Assembly (NCBI GenBank): GCA_900470095.1
Contig: UBZM01000036.1
Span: 124,001 to 188,000, forward strand
DNA length: 64,000 bases
Source of the DNA: Hyphomicrobiales bacterium
Lineage (GTDB): Bacteria; Pseudomonadota; Alphaproteobacteria; Rhizobiales; Beijerinckiaceae
Reading direction: 5' to 3'
Part shown: positions 1 to 8,358 of the stretch, piece after piece
Layout of the letters: each line of letters opens with the position of its first letter
Numbering within the stretch: position 1 is the first letter of the stretch
Translations under genes and position numbers: made by a program
The notes under the pieces: model-generated
What the model was told of the DNA's origin: nothing
Database searches by the model: none
The model's input: only the letters and a program-made list of their open reading frames with translations

Positions 1-23
1 AAACACGTCAGGAGCGACACGTC

Positions 24-689
24 ATGAGTCCCTACGTCACCATGCCTCTGGTTTTCGAGGGTGTTCCCGAGGATCAGATGCAGGGGCGCGCGGAGGCCTT
101 CCTTGCCCGCATGTGCAAGCGCCGCACGGTGCGCGACTATTCGCAGCGGCCGGTTCCGCGCAAACTGATCGAGACGGCGGTTAGGGCCGCCGGAACCGCT
201 CCGTCCGGTGCGAACCAACAGCCATGGACCTTCGTCTGCATCTCCGATCCGGAGCGCAAGAAGCTGATCCGTGACGGGGCGGAAGAGGAGGAGCGTGCCT
301 TCTATGCCGGTCGAGCCGGCGAGGAATGGCTCGGTGCGCTTGCCCATCTCGGCACCGACGACAACAAGCCCTTCCTCGAAGGGGCGCCCTGGCTGATCGC
401 GATCTTTGCGCAACGCTGGGGTTATGATGCGCAGGGCCGCAAGGTGAAGCACTATTACGTGCCGGAATCGGTCGGCATCGCGACCGGCTTCCTGATTGCG
501 GCGCTGCACGATGCCGGGCTCGCGACCCTGACCCATACGCCGGCGCCGATGAATTTCCTGAACGAGATTTGCGGGCGGCCGGACAACGAGAAGGCCCTGA
601 TCCTGCTCGTCGTCGGCTATCCCGCTGAGGATTGCGTCGTTCCCGCGATCGGCAAGAAGCCGCTGGAGGAAATCGCAAGTTTCCTTTGA
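24..689 (+). CDS. Nitroreductase family protein, iodotyrosine deiodinase (IYD)-like
   Basis: A 221-residue FMN-dependent nitroreductase-fold protein. The early RRTVRDYS segment (about residues 33-40) and the following APSGANQQPWTF segment (about 59-70) match the FMN-binding part of the family. The KHYYVPESVGIATG and THTPAPMNFL segments resemble the iodotyrosine deiodinase branch more than NfsA/NfsB. Members bind FMN as homodimers and some reductively dehalogenate halotyrosines; the bacterial substrate cannot be read from sequence. The ATG at 24 has an AGGAG about 9 bases upstream. It stands alone, tail to tail with an aldo/keto reductase. Nitroreductase family is firm, the IYD assignment moderate. 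Confidence 0.85.
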   Translation: MSPYVTMPLVFEGVPEDQMQGRAEAFLARMCKRRTVRDYSQRPVPRKLIETAVRAAGTAPSGANQQPWTFVCISDPERKKLIRDGAEEEERAFYAGRAGEEWLGALAHLGTDDNKPFLEGAPWLIAIFAQRWGYDAQGRKVKHYYVPESVGIATGFLIAALHDAGLATLTHTPAPMNFLNEICGRPDNEKALILLVVGYPAEDCVVPAIGKKPLEEIASFL

Positions 690-703
690 GGGCGTCGGAC
701 CTC

Positions 704-728
704 GATGCTCGCTGCTGTGGCGAGCATC
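704..728. terminator. Hairpin between convergent genes, possible terminator
   Basis: A perfect 9-bp stem (GATGCTCGC with GCGAGCATC) and 7-base loop lie 15 bases after the nitroreductase stop. A second small hairpin (CCTCGC/GCGAGG) follows at about 746-760. Neither has a T-run, so termination is only suggested by position between convergent genes. Confidence 0.35.
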
Positions 729-824
729 AAGCTCCTGAAGACGAGCCTCGCCTGGCGAGGACGCGCATGGTCGGGGCGGACCTGACCATGACGGACCCTA
801 TCTGGGCTCAGGGGCCTCGCCGGC

Positions 825-1763
825 TTACGCGGTGATGGCGTCGATCTCAGCCAGTTCATCGGCGTTGAGCGTCCAGCTCGCAGCCTTCACATTGGCTTCG
901 ATCTGCTCGGGCCTGGTGGCGCCCGCGATGACGCTGGAGACGACCGGCTGAGCCGCCAGCCAGGAGAAGGCCAGCTCGACCATCGTCTTGCCGTGCTTCT
1001 CGCAGAAGGCGGAGAGCTTCTCGGTCTTCTGCCAGTTCGCCTCGGTCAGGACCTCGTTGGCGCGCTGGGCCTCACGCGTCATGCGCGCGCCGTCCGGCAT
1101 CGGCTGATTTCGCTTGTACTTGCCGGTGAGCAGGCCGTTCGCGAGCGGGAAATACGGCAGAAGTCCCATGCCAAAATGGCGGGCAGCCGGAATCAGCTCC
1201 TTTTCGGCGCCGCGCACCAGCAGGCTGTACTCGTCCTGGCAGGAGGCAAAGCCTTCGATGCCATGGTTGCGCGCTGTCCAGTAGGCATCCGCGACCTGCC
1301 AGCTCGGCAGGTTCGAGCAGCCGATATAGCGCACCTTGCCCTGCCGGATCAGGTCCTCGAGCGTGCGCAGCGTTTCCTCGATGGGGGTCAGCGGGTCCGG
1401 CCGGTGGATCTGGTAGAGGTCGATCCAGTCCGTCTTCAGCCGCTTCAGCGAAGCCTCGACGGCCTCCACGATATAGCGCCGCGAGCCGCCCTTCTTGATG
1501 CCCTCGGCATCCATGTCCATGCCGAATTTGGTCGCCAGCACGATGTCCTTGCGGCGTGCGCCCAGGAGTTCGCCGAGAGCCGTCTCCGAGCCGCCGCGCG
1601 CGCCATAGATGTCGGCGGTGTCGAACAGGGTGATGCCGCTCTCGATCGCCTTGTCGACGACCTTGCGGGCCGCCTCGAGATCGATCCGGCCGCCGAAATT
1701 GTTGCAGCCGAGGCCGACGAGCGAAACGCGCAGGCCGGTACGGCCGAGATTGCGGGTAAGCAT
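825..1763 (-). CDS. Aldo/keto reductase
   Basis: A 312-residue TIM-barrel NAD(P)H-dependent oxidoreductase. It has the family signatures in order: LGRTGLRVS at the N-terminus, FDTADIYG with the catalytic Asp and Tyr, LATKFG with the Lys, and DLYQIHRPD with the His region. It resembles the potassium-channel beta subunit/YajO-type branch acting on aldehydes or sugars; the substrate is unknown. The frame opens 14 codons earlier, but the ATG at 1763 is preferred because GGAGG sits 8 bases upstream and the protein then starts at the conserved MLTRNLGRTG. It is a single-gene unit next to typA on the same strand, with typA's neighbourhood giving no functional link. Confidence 0.9.
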   Translation of the reverse strand: MLTRNLGRTGLRVSLVGLGCNNFGGRIDLEAARKVVDKAIESGITLFDTADIYGARGGSETALGELLGARRKDIVLATKFGMDMDAEGIKKGGSRRYIVEAVEASLKRLKTDWIDLYQIHRPDPLTPIEETLRTLEDLIRQGKVRYIGCSNLPSWQVADAYWTARNHGIEGFASCQDEYSLLVRGAEKELIPAARHFGMGLLPYFPLANGLLTGKYKRNQPMPDGARMTREAQRANEVLTEANWQKTEKLSAFCEKHGKTMVELAFSWLAAQPVVSSVIAGATRPEQIEANVKAASWTLNADELAEIDAITA

Positions 1764-1894
1764 GATATGATCCTCCCAGAGAGGGCGGCAGAGGATCAGA
1801 GCCAAGGCGACGTGGCAATCGCCGCTATCGTCATTCGCGGGCTGCGCGAGGCGCAGGTTCGCGGAAACCCGCGAATGTCGGGTCGTTCACAACG

Positions 1895-1923
1895 AAAAAT
1901 GGCCGGGCGAGGGGCCCGGCCAT
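1895..1923 (-). terminator. Rho-independent terminator of typA
   Basis: Read on the minus strand, a 9-bp stem (ATGGCCGGG/CCCGGCCAT) with a 7-base loop is followed directly by five T residues. It lies 14 bases past the typA stop codon. This is the textbook form, and the call is firm. Confidence 0.85.
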
Positions 1924-1936
1924 CCTGCAGTAGCCG

Positions 1937-3760
1937 TTACGCCACCGCTTCCTTTTGCTTCTGCGAGCGCTTGCGCTCGTTGGGGTCGAGCACGCCCTTG
2001 CGCAGGCGGATCGACTTCGGCGTCACTTCGACCAGCTCGTCATCGTCGATCCAGGCGAGCGAACGCTCCAGCGTCATCCGGATCGGCGGCGTCAGGCGCA
2101 CGGCCTCGTCCTTCGAGGTGGTGCGGATGTTGGTGAGCTTCTTGCCCTTGAGCACGTTCACCTCGAGATCGTTCTCGCGGGTGTGCTCGCCAACGATCAT
2201 GCCCTGATAAACCTTCCAGCCGGGCTCGATCATCATCGGGCCGCGATCCTCGAGATTCCAGAGCGCATAGGCCACGGCCTCGCCGGTCTCCATCGCGATC
2301 AGCACGCCATTGCGCCGCCCGCCGATCTCGCCCTTGTAGGGCAGGTAGGCATGAAACAATCGGTTCATGATGGCGGTGCCGCGCGTGTCGGTGAGCAGCT
2401 CGCCCTGGTAGCCGATCAGGCCGCGGGTCGGAGCATGGAAGACCAGGCGCAGGCGGTTGCCGCCCGAAGGCCGCATCTCCAGCATGTCGGCCTTGCGCTC
2501 GGACATCTTCTGCACGACGACGCCGGAATGCTCCTCGTCGACGTCGATCACGACCTCTTCGATCGGCTCGAGCAGCTGGCCGTCCTCACCGCGCTTCAGC
2601 ACAACACGGGGGCGCGAGACACCGAGCTCGAAGCCCTCGCGCCGCATCTGCTCGATCAGGATGGCAAGCTGCAATTCGCCGCGGCCGGAGACGATGTAAC
2701 TGTCCTTGTCGGCAGCTTCCTCGACCTTGAGCGCGACATTGCCCTCGGCCTCCTTCAGGAGCCGGTCGCGGATGACGCGGGTTGTGACCTTGTCGCCCTC
2801 GGTACCAGCCAGCGGGGAATCGTTGACCATGAAGGTCATCGACACGGTCGGCGGATCGATCGGCTGCGCCTTGATCGCGGTCTCGACCGACGGGTCGCAG
2901 AAGGTGTCGGCGACAGAACCCTTCACCAGGCCGGCGATCGAGACGATGTCGCCGGGAATGGCTTCCTCGATCGGCGTGCGCTCGAGGCCGCGGAAGGCCA
3001 GAATCTTGCTGATGCGGCCGGTCTCGACGACGGAGCCGTCGCCGGACAGCACCTTGATGGTCTGGTTCGGCTTGGCCGTGCCGGAGACGACGCGGCCGGT
3101 GATGATGCGGCCGAGATAGGGGTTGGCCTCGAGCAGCGTGCCGAGCATCCGGAACGGACCTTCCTCGATGCGCGGCTCGGGCACATGGCTGAGGATCAGG
3201 TCGTACATCGGGGCCAGGCCCTGGTCCTGCGGACCGGCCGGATCATGCGCCATCCAGCCCTGCTTGCCCGAACCGTAGAGGATCGGGAAATCGAGCTGCT
3301 CGTCATTGGCGTCGAGCGCGGCGAAGAGATCGAAGACCTCGTTGATGACTTCCTGGACGCGGGCGTCTGGCTTGTCGACCTTGTTGATCGCCACGATCGG
3401 ACGCAGGCCGAGCTTCAACGCCTTGGAGACGACGAACTTGGTCTGCGGCATCGGGCCTTCGGCCGCATCGACCAGCACGATGGCGGAGTCGACCATATTC
3501 AGGATGCGCTCGACCTCGCCGCCGAAATCGGCGTGGCCCGGAGTGTCGACGATGTTGATCCGCGTATCCTTCCAGACCACCGAGGTGGCCTTGGCCAGGA
3601 TGGTGATGCCGCGTTCCTTCTCGAGCTCGTTGGAATCCATCACGCGCTCGATCACGCGCTGGTTTTCGCGATAGGTACCCGACTGCTGGAGCAGCTTGTC
3701 GACCAGAGTCGTCTTGCCATGATCGACGTGGGCGATGATGGCGATATTGCGCATGGACAT
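1937..3760 (-). CDS. typA: Translational GTPase TypA/BipA
   Basis: A 607-residue ribosome-associated GTPase of the EF-G/LepA superfamily, involved in 50S assembly and stress adaptation. The N-terminal G domain has AHVDHGKTTL (G1, about residues 10-19), ERGIT (G2 region), DTPGHADFGGE (G3) and NKVDKPDAR (G4). EF-G-like domains II, III and V follow, then the TypA-specific C-terminal domain. The length is normal. The start is ATG 3760 or ATG 3754 (MRNIAII); neither has a strong Shine-Dalgarno sequence. It is monocistronic with its own terminator just downstream. Confidence 0.97.
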   Translation of the reverse strand: MSMRNIAIIAHVDHGKTTLVDKLLQQSGTYRENQRVIERVMDSNELEKERGITILAKATSVVWKDTRINIVDTPGHADFGGEVERILNMVDSAIVLVDAAEGPMPQTKFVVSKALKLGLRPIVAINKVDKPDARVQEVINEVFDLFAALDANDEQLDFPILYGSGKQGWMAHDPAGPQDQGLAPMYDLILSHVPEPRIEEGPFRMLGTLLEANPYLGRIITGRVVSGTAKPNQTIKVLSGDGSVVETGRISKILAFRGLERTPIEEAIPGDIVSIAGLVKGSVADTFCDPSVETAIKAQPIDPPTVSMTFMVNDSPLAGTEGDKVTTRVIRDRLLKEAEGNVALKVEEAADKDSYIVSGRGELQLAILIEQMRREGFELGVSRPRVVLKRGEDGQLLEPIEEVVIDVDEEHSGVVVQKMSERKADMLEMRPSGGNRLRLVFHAPTRGLIGYQGELLTDTRGTAIMNRLFHAYLPYKGEIGGRRNGVLIAMETGEAVAYALWNLEDRGPMMIEPGWKVYQGMIVGEHTRENDLEVNVLKGKKLTNIRTTSKDEAVRLTPPIRMTLERSLAWIDDDELVEVTPKSIRLRKGVLDPNERKRSQKQKEAVA

Positions 3761-3930
3761 GCGTGGGGTACCTTTTCAGGACCGCGAGCCGGCGCGGAAA
3801 GCCCGGCCGGCGCAGTTCACTTTCGTATGGGGTTCTGGAATTCGTTGCGCTGCACATAAACGCTGGAGGGCGTTTCGGCAACCTTGATCGATAGCCGCCC
3901 GGCAACAGAGGCAGCGTTGACGCGTGAATC

Positions 3931-4593
3931 TCAGCGGGCGGTGGTCTGCAATTGCCGCCAGACCCAATAGGAATAGCTCAAGGTTCCGGTCATCAGGATG
4001 GCAAGCCCGAGCAGTGCCGCCGTGGCCAGGACGAGAGGCGCTGCGGCGCCAAGAGAGAGGCCGACAAGCGCAAGGCCGAGGCAGACGGAGCCCCAGCCAT
4101 AGAGCCTGTGGGTCCTCTGCCAGACCCGTTCGTCTGCAAGCGTCCACGGCGTCCGGACACCAAATAGCAGCATCGAACGGGTCTTGGCTGCGACATTGCC
4201 GGTGGCGATAAGGAAGAGGCCGAGCATCGCGGTCACCAGGCGCGGAACATCGGCCGCATACCCGAGCGCGTGGGCCAACAGAAGCGCGTGGCACGCAGCA
4301 AGCATCAGCACTGCGGCGTTCCATGTTGCGGTATAGGCCTTGCCGGAGCGGACAAGATTGCTGGCGCGGGGCTCCATACGTGGAAGCAGAGCAAACAGTG
4401 CGGTGACGGCCGCCGCGATGGCGGGCAGGCTGAAAAACGCCACCCAAGGCCCGGCGAAGCCATCTGGCTGGCCATCGATCCCGAAATGAATGGCGATCCG
4501 GGCATCGGGCGACACGTGCATCAACGCAAAGGTCGAAGAGACCAGCATGCTGCCGAGGACGGCAAGGCTCAGGGTCATGGTGGAGCGGATCAT
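3931..4593 (-). CDS. sdpI: SdpI-family membrane protein
   Basis: A 220-residue integral membrane protein with about six hydrophobic segments. It resembles the SdpI family, with an N-terminal DUF1648-like part (ARIAIHFGIDGQPDGFA) and a C-terminal SdpI part (GVRTPWTLADERVWQRTHRLYG). In Bacillus, SdpI gives immunity to the SdpC killing peptide and sequesters its repressor SdpR. No SdpC toxin gene is nearby here. The start is ATG 4593, which overlaps the stop codon of the ArsR-type regulator (ATGA) and implies translational coupling. An in-frame upstream extension would lie inside the regulator gene and was rejected. Confidence 0.85.
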   Translation of the reverse strand: MIRSTMTLSLAVLGSMLVSSTFALMHVSPDARIAIHFGIDGQPDGFAGPWVAFFSLPAIAAAVTALFALLPRMEPRASNLVRSGKAYTATWNAAVLMLAACHALLLAHALGYAADVPRLVTAMLGLFLIATGNVAAKTRSMLLFGVRTPWTLADERVWQRTHRLYGWGSVCLGLALVGLSLGAAAPLVLATAALLGLAILMTGTLSYSYWVWRQLQTTAR

Positions 4594-4895
4594 GATTGAG
4601 CGTCCTTCGGTTTGGCCGCGCGAGGCCTCGGTTCGAGAGCGAGCCCGAAATGGTCGAGGAACAGGCACATTGCCTCTTCGAGCACGGACAGGTTCAGGCG
4701 GTAGGTGATGGTGGTGCCGAGCTTGTCGCTCTGGATCAGGTCCGCCTCGCGCAAGACGGCGAAATGGCCGGACAAGGTGGGTTTGGCGAGGTTGAAACGG
4801 GCGGCGATCTCTCCGGCCGTCATGTCCCGCTCGCGCAGAAGCCGCAGGATTTCGCGGCGTGTCGGGTCGGAAAGCGCTTTGAAGACCTTGTTCAT
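4590..4895 (-). CDS. sdpR: ArsR/SmtB-family repressor, SdpR-like
   Basis: A 101-residue winged-helix repressor. It opens with FKALSDPTRREILRLL, typical of ArsR and SdpR/autorepressor proteins. The recognition helix lies around LAKPTLSGHFAVLREADLI, and no cysteine-based metal site is visible. It is translationally coupled to the SdpI-family gene (4-base overlap), as in sdpRI operons, where the regulator represses its own promoter until SdpI captures it. An imperfect palindrome lies directly upstream of the start codon. SdpR is firm as family, inferred as mechanism. Confidence 0.88.
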   Translation of the reverse strand: MNKVFKALSDPTRREILRLLRERDMTAGEIAARFNLAKPTLSGHFAVLREADLIQSDKLGTTITYRLNLSVLEEAMCLFLDHFGLALEPRPRAAKPKDAQS

Positions 4896-4902
4896 TTTTG
4901 TT

Positions 4903-4921
4903 ATTTAGGAAATTACCAAAT
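4903..4921. promoter_or_regulatory. Candidate sdpR operator
   Basis: A 19-base imperfect palindrome (ATTTAGGAAATTACCAAAT, three symmetric mismatch pairs) sits 7 bases upstream of the sdpR start codon. It lies in a locally AT-rich patch in GC-rich DNA. Position and symmetry fit autorepression by the ArsR-type protein; this is inference. Confidence 0.45.
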
Positions 4922-4968
4922 CAAAGGCAAGTGCCCTGTTCGCCGTCCCCCCACTCACGACCGCCCGA

Positions 4969-6336
4969 TCACTTCGCTGGCGCGTCCTGGGCGTCGAGCA
5001 GAGTCTGTCTGCGCTCGGCCACGGCGCGCCCGACCTGATCCATGGCCAGCCGATAGGCGGCGAGGCCGCTGGCATCCACATCGCCGCTCGAAAAATTCGA
5101 GAGCACTTCGGCGAGAATTGCGTCGGCCGTGCGCTCGAAACCCTGGAGAGCGGTCTCGTCCTGCTCGGAGCGGATTGCGGAGAGCATCGCAACAAGCCGA
5201 TCGAGCCCCGCCATGGCCTTGCGCCGGCGCAGTGCGCTGTCATGGCTGAGCAGACCGGCGAAGCCGGTGCCCAGCAGCGAAAGCGCCATCACTCCGAGAT
5301 AGAACCAGTCGCCATAGCGCTCGAAGAAGGTTTCCTGCTCGCCGTCGATGAAGGCTGCCGCACCGGGATGAACCGGCAGAGGTGTGTCCTTGTCGGTCGA
5401 GGGCGTCTCCAGCCCCTGGATCGAGGGCAGCTCGGCCGCCAGCGTCAGTCTGAGCGCGAGCAGGTCCTTGACCAGATCCCCGACGATGGTGTCGTCGAGG
5501 CTTTGGGCGGCAACCAGCCGCGAGGTCACGGAGATTGTCGTCAGGCTCTCCGAGGGGCGTGGCGGATCTCCCCCGAGCGCTCCGCGCACGATCTCTCCGG
5601 TTTCGATCGATCTGTGACGTGCGGTGATCGCGTCGGCTGCGCTGATCGGGATGAGCACCGGGTCGTCGCCCCAGGCCGATTTGAGTTTGCTCAGGCCATC
5701 ATTGTTGATGCGCGAGCCGACGGCATTGATCGAAAAGAAGGCGTCGATCCGGCGTTCCCGCGCAGCCGGCACGATTTCTTCGGAGTTCAGCCCGACGATC
5801 TCGACTTCTTCCGGCTTGACCTCGTACTGCGCCAGCACACGCTTCAGCAGCGCGATATTGCCTGCCGGATTGCGCACCACGCCGACCCTGTGGCCGCGCA
5901 GATCGGCGATACGGCCGATCGCGGTTTCCTTGTTGGTGATCAGGAAGGGAAAGGTGCGGCGCGTGATCAGGGCTGTGTCCGCATTCTCCGGCAGCGCGAT
6001 ATCAGGGCGGATGATGGCGAGATCGGCCTGGCCATTGTCGACGCGCTTGGCACTCTCTTCGGAGCCCTCCGTCAGGATCAAGCGCAGCCGGATCGAGGAT
6101 TTTTCGCGGCTGAGACCCTGCACGAAACCAGCGGCCATGCGCGCATCTTCCGATCCCAGCGGGCCGACGGCGAGTCTGAGCGTACGCGGTTGGTTCAGGA
6201 TGTAGAAGGCCGAAGCGGCGATGCCGAAGATCGCCAGCAGGCCCGCCAGAGCCATGAAACCGCGCCGCCCCATGCCGGACCAATCCTGACCGTTTGCCGT
6301 CGCCCCCGCGACGCGCTTGGCTTCGCTTGTGATCAT
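4969..6336 (-). CDS. TAXI family TRAP-type solute-binding protein, membrane anchored
   Basis: A 455-residue protein. An N-terminal hydrophobic segment (about residues 28-47) acts as signal or anchor. It is followed by a TAXI-family binding domain: LRLAVGPLGSEDARMAAGF, then DLRGHRVGVVRNPAGNIALLKRVL and DAFFSINAVG. A second transmembrane segment (about 345-364) precedes a charged cytoplasmic tail of about 90 residues rich in helix. Ordinary TAXI proteins are about 320 residues, soluble, and paired with a DctQM permease; none is present here. The extra membrane segment and tail suggest a sensor-like or structural role, which is inference. It is divergent from trpF. Confidence 0.82.
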   Translation of the reverse strand: MITSEAKRVAGATANGQDWSGMGRRGFMALAGLLAIFGIAASAFYILNQPRTLRLAVGPLGSEDARMAAGFVQGLSREKSSIRLRLILTEGSEESAKRVDNGQADLAIIRPDIALPENADTALITRRTFPFLITNKETAIGRIADLRGHRVGVVRNPAGNIALLKRVLAQYEVKPEEVEIVGLNSEEIVPAARERRIDAFFSINAVGSRINNDGLSKLKSAWGDDPVLIPISAADAITARHRSIETGEIVRGALGGDPPRPSESLTTISVTSRLVAAQSLDDTIVGDLVKDLLALRLTLAAELPSIQGLETPSTDKDTPLPVHPGAAAFIDGEQETFFERYGDWFYLGVMALSLLGTGFAGLLSHDSALRRRKAMAGLDRLVAMLSAIRSEQDETALQGFERTADAILAEVLSNFSSGDVDASGLAAYRLAMDQVGRAVAERRQTLLDAQDAPAK

Positions 6337-6424
6337 GTCGCAAGTGGGGCGCGCCGCAAGAGGGCCTGACCGTCCGGGGACACGAAGGTTGCCGGGCCCG
6401 CTGCAGATGTCCTATTGCCGGGGA

Positions 6425-7111
6425 ATGTCGCAAAGCCCCGATGCCTTCACCGTCAAGATTTGCGGTCTCTCAACGCCGGAGACGATGGTGGCGGCACTCG
6501 CCGCCGGGGCCGACATGGTCGGGCTGGTCTTCCACCCGAAGAGCCCGCGCTTCGTCGATATGGCTCGCGCGGTGGCCCTCGCCGAGATGGCCCGCGGCCG
6601 CGCCGAGATCGTGGCCCTGATCGTGGATTTCGATCTGGCGCGGGCAAAGGAGCTCGCGGACGCGCTCAGGCCGGACTGGCTTCAGCTGCATGGCAGCGAG
6701 ACGCCCGAGCAGGCGCTGGCGCTCAAGGCTGCGACCGGTCTTCGCGCGATGAAGGCGCTTGGTGTCGCTGCAGCGTCCGACCTCTCCGCCATGTCCTCTT
6801 ATGTCGGCGTCGCGGATCGCATCCTGCTCGATGCAAAGCCGCCGAAGGATGCCGCCTATCCCGGCGGCCACGGCCGGCCCTTCGACTGGACGATACTCTC
6901 CGGCCTCGACCCGGCTTCGCGCTTCATGCTATCGGGCGGCCTCGATCCGGCGAATGTTGCCGATGCCGTCCGCATTGCCCGGCCTGCCGGCGTCGATGTG
7001 TCGTCCGGCGTCGAAAGCGCCCCCGGCGTCAAGGATATCGGCCGGATCAGGGATTTCATCGCCGCCGCGCGTCAGGCGGCGCAAGATTTGAAAAAGGCAG
7101 GCCCGACATGA
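6425..7111 (+). CDS. trpF: Phosphoribosylanthranilate isomerase
   Basis: A 228-residue TIM-barrel enzyme that converts N-(5-phosphoribosyl)anthranilate to CdRP in tryptophan synthesis. VKICGL (catalytic Cys at residue 13) and RILLDAKPP (catalytic Asp) are visible, as is the phosphate-binding SGGLDPANV near the C-terminus. The start is placed at ATG 6425, which gives the usual short lead before KICGL; ATG 6407 is an alternative, and neither has a strong ribosome binding site. The stop overlaps trpB by 4 bases (ATGA). No trp leader peptide or attenuator was seen upstream. Confidence 0.95.
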   Translation: MSQSPDAFTVKICGLSTPETMVAALAAGADMVGLVFHPKSPRFVDMARAVALAEMARGRAEIVALIVDFDLARAKELADALRPDWLQLHGSETPEQALALKAATGLRAMKALGVAAASDLSAMSSYVGVADRILLDAKPPKDAAYPGGHGRPFDWTILSGLDPASRFMLSGGLDPANVADAVRIARPAGVDVSSGVESAPGVKDIGRIRDFIAAARQAAQDLKKAGPT

Positions 7112-8325
7112 ACGCGCCCCGCAATCCGAATACTTATCGTTCCGGGCCCGACGAGAACGGCCGTTTCGGCATGTTCGGTGGTCGTTTCGTTGCCGAAACG
7201 TTGATGCCGCTGATCCTGGAGCTGGAGCAGGCCTATGACGCGGCCAAGGCCGATCCCGCCTATCACGCCGAAATGGCTGGCGGCCTCAAGCATTATGTCG
7301 GCCGGCCTTCGCCGCTCTATCTGGCCGAGCGTCTGACCGATCATTTCGGCGGCGCAAGGATCTATCTCAAGCGTGAAGAGCTGAATCACACCGGCTCGCA
7401 CAAGGTCAATAATGTGCTCGGTCAGATCCTGCTGGCGCGGCGCATGGGCAAGAAGCGCATCATCGCCGAGACCGGCGCCGGTCAGCACGGCGTTGCGACC
7501 GCAACGCTCTGCGCGCGCTACGGCCTCGAATGCATCGTCTACATGGGTGCGGTCGACGTCGCCCGTCAGGCGCCGAATGTCTTTCGCATGCAGATGCTGG
7601 GCGCCACGGTGGTACCGGTCGAATCCGGCACCAAGACGCTCAAGGATGCGATGAATGAGGCCCTGCGCGACTGGGTGACCAATGTCGCGACGACCTTCTA
7701 CTGCATCGGCACGGTGGCCGGCCCGCATCCCTATCCGGCCATGGTTCGCGACTTCCAGTCGATCATCGGCAGGGAAACGCGCGAGCAGATGCAGGAACTC
7801 GAGGGGCGCCTGCCGGACTCACTGATCGCCTGCATCGGCGGCGGTTCGAACGCGATGGGGCTGTTCCATCCGTTCCTCGACGATCCCACGGTCGAAATCT
7901 ATGGCGTCGAGGCGGCCGGACACGGTATTCCGAGCGGCCTGCACGCGGCTTCGCTCACCGGGGGGCGCCCTGGCGTGCTCCACGGCAACCGCACCTATCT
8001 GCTGATGGACGATGACGGGCAGATCAAGGATGCGCACTCGATCTCGGCTGGTCTCGACTATCCCGGCATCGGCCCTGAGCATTCCTGGCTCAACGATGTC
8101 GGCCGGGTCAAATACCTGTCCGCCACTGACGAGGAGGCGCTGGAAGCCTTCCAGCTCATCTCCAAGCTCGAAGGCATCATTCCTGCCTTGGAATCGGCAC
8201 ATGCGCTTGCTCGTGTAGCCGAGCTTGCGCCGCAAAAGCCGAGGGATCACCTCATGGTGGTCAATCTCTCCGGCCGTGGCGACAAGGATATTCCGCAAGT
8301 GGCGGAGATACTGGCGGGACGGTGA
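7108..8325 (+). CDS. trpB: Tryptophan synthase beta chain
   Basis: A 405-residue PLP enzyme that condenses indole with serine; it is the beta subunit of the alpha2beta2 complex with TrpA. The PLP lysine is K99 in HTGSHKVNN. The GAGQHG loop and the phosphate-binding CIGGGSNAMG are present. The length is normal. The start is fixed by the 4-base overlap with trpF and the conserved DENGRFGMFGGRFVAETLM N-terminus. In most relatives trpA follows directly; here a 732-bp secreted-protein gene intervenes. Confidence 0.98.
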   Translation: MNAPRNPNTYRSGPDENGRFGMFGGRFVAETLMPLILELEQAYDAAKADPAYHAEMAGGLKHYVGRPSPLYLAERLTDHFGGARIYLKREELNHTGSHKVNNVLGQILLARRMGKKRIIAETGAGQHGVATATLCARYGLECIVYMGAVDVARQAPNVFRMQMLGATVVPVESGTKTLKDAMNEALRDWVTNVATTFYCIGTVAGPHPYPAMVRDFQSIIGRETREQMQELEGRLPDSLIACIGGGSNAMGLFHPFLDDPTVEIYGVEAAGHGIPSGLHAASLTGGRPGVLHGNRTYLLMDDDGQIKDAHSISAGLDYPGIGPEHSWLNDVGRVKYLSATDEEALEAFQLISKLEGIIPALESAHALARVAELAPQKPRDHLMVVNLSGRGDKDIPQVAEILAGR

Positions 8326-8358
8326 TGCCGGCCCACCCGATAGCCTGAGGATAAAGCG

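Noticed and set aside
1955..3859. 634-codon plus-strand frame opposite typA
   Set aside because: Shadow of typA; repetitive Asp/Arg/Leu composition, no recognisable domain.
6337..6424. trp leader peptide/attenuator before trpF
   Set aside because: No short frame with tandem Trp codons followed by alternative hairpins was found.
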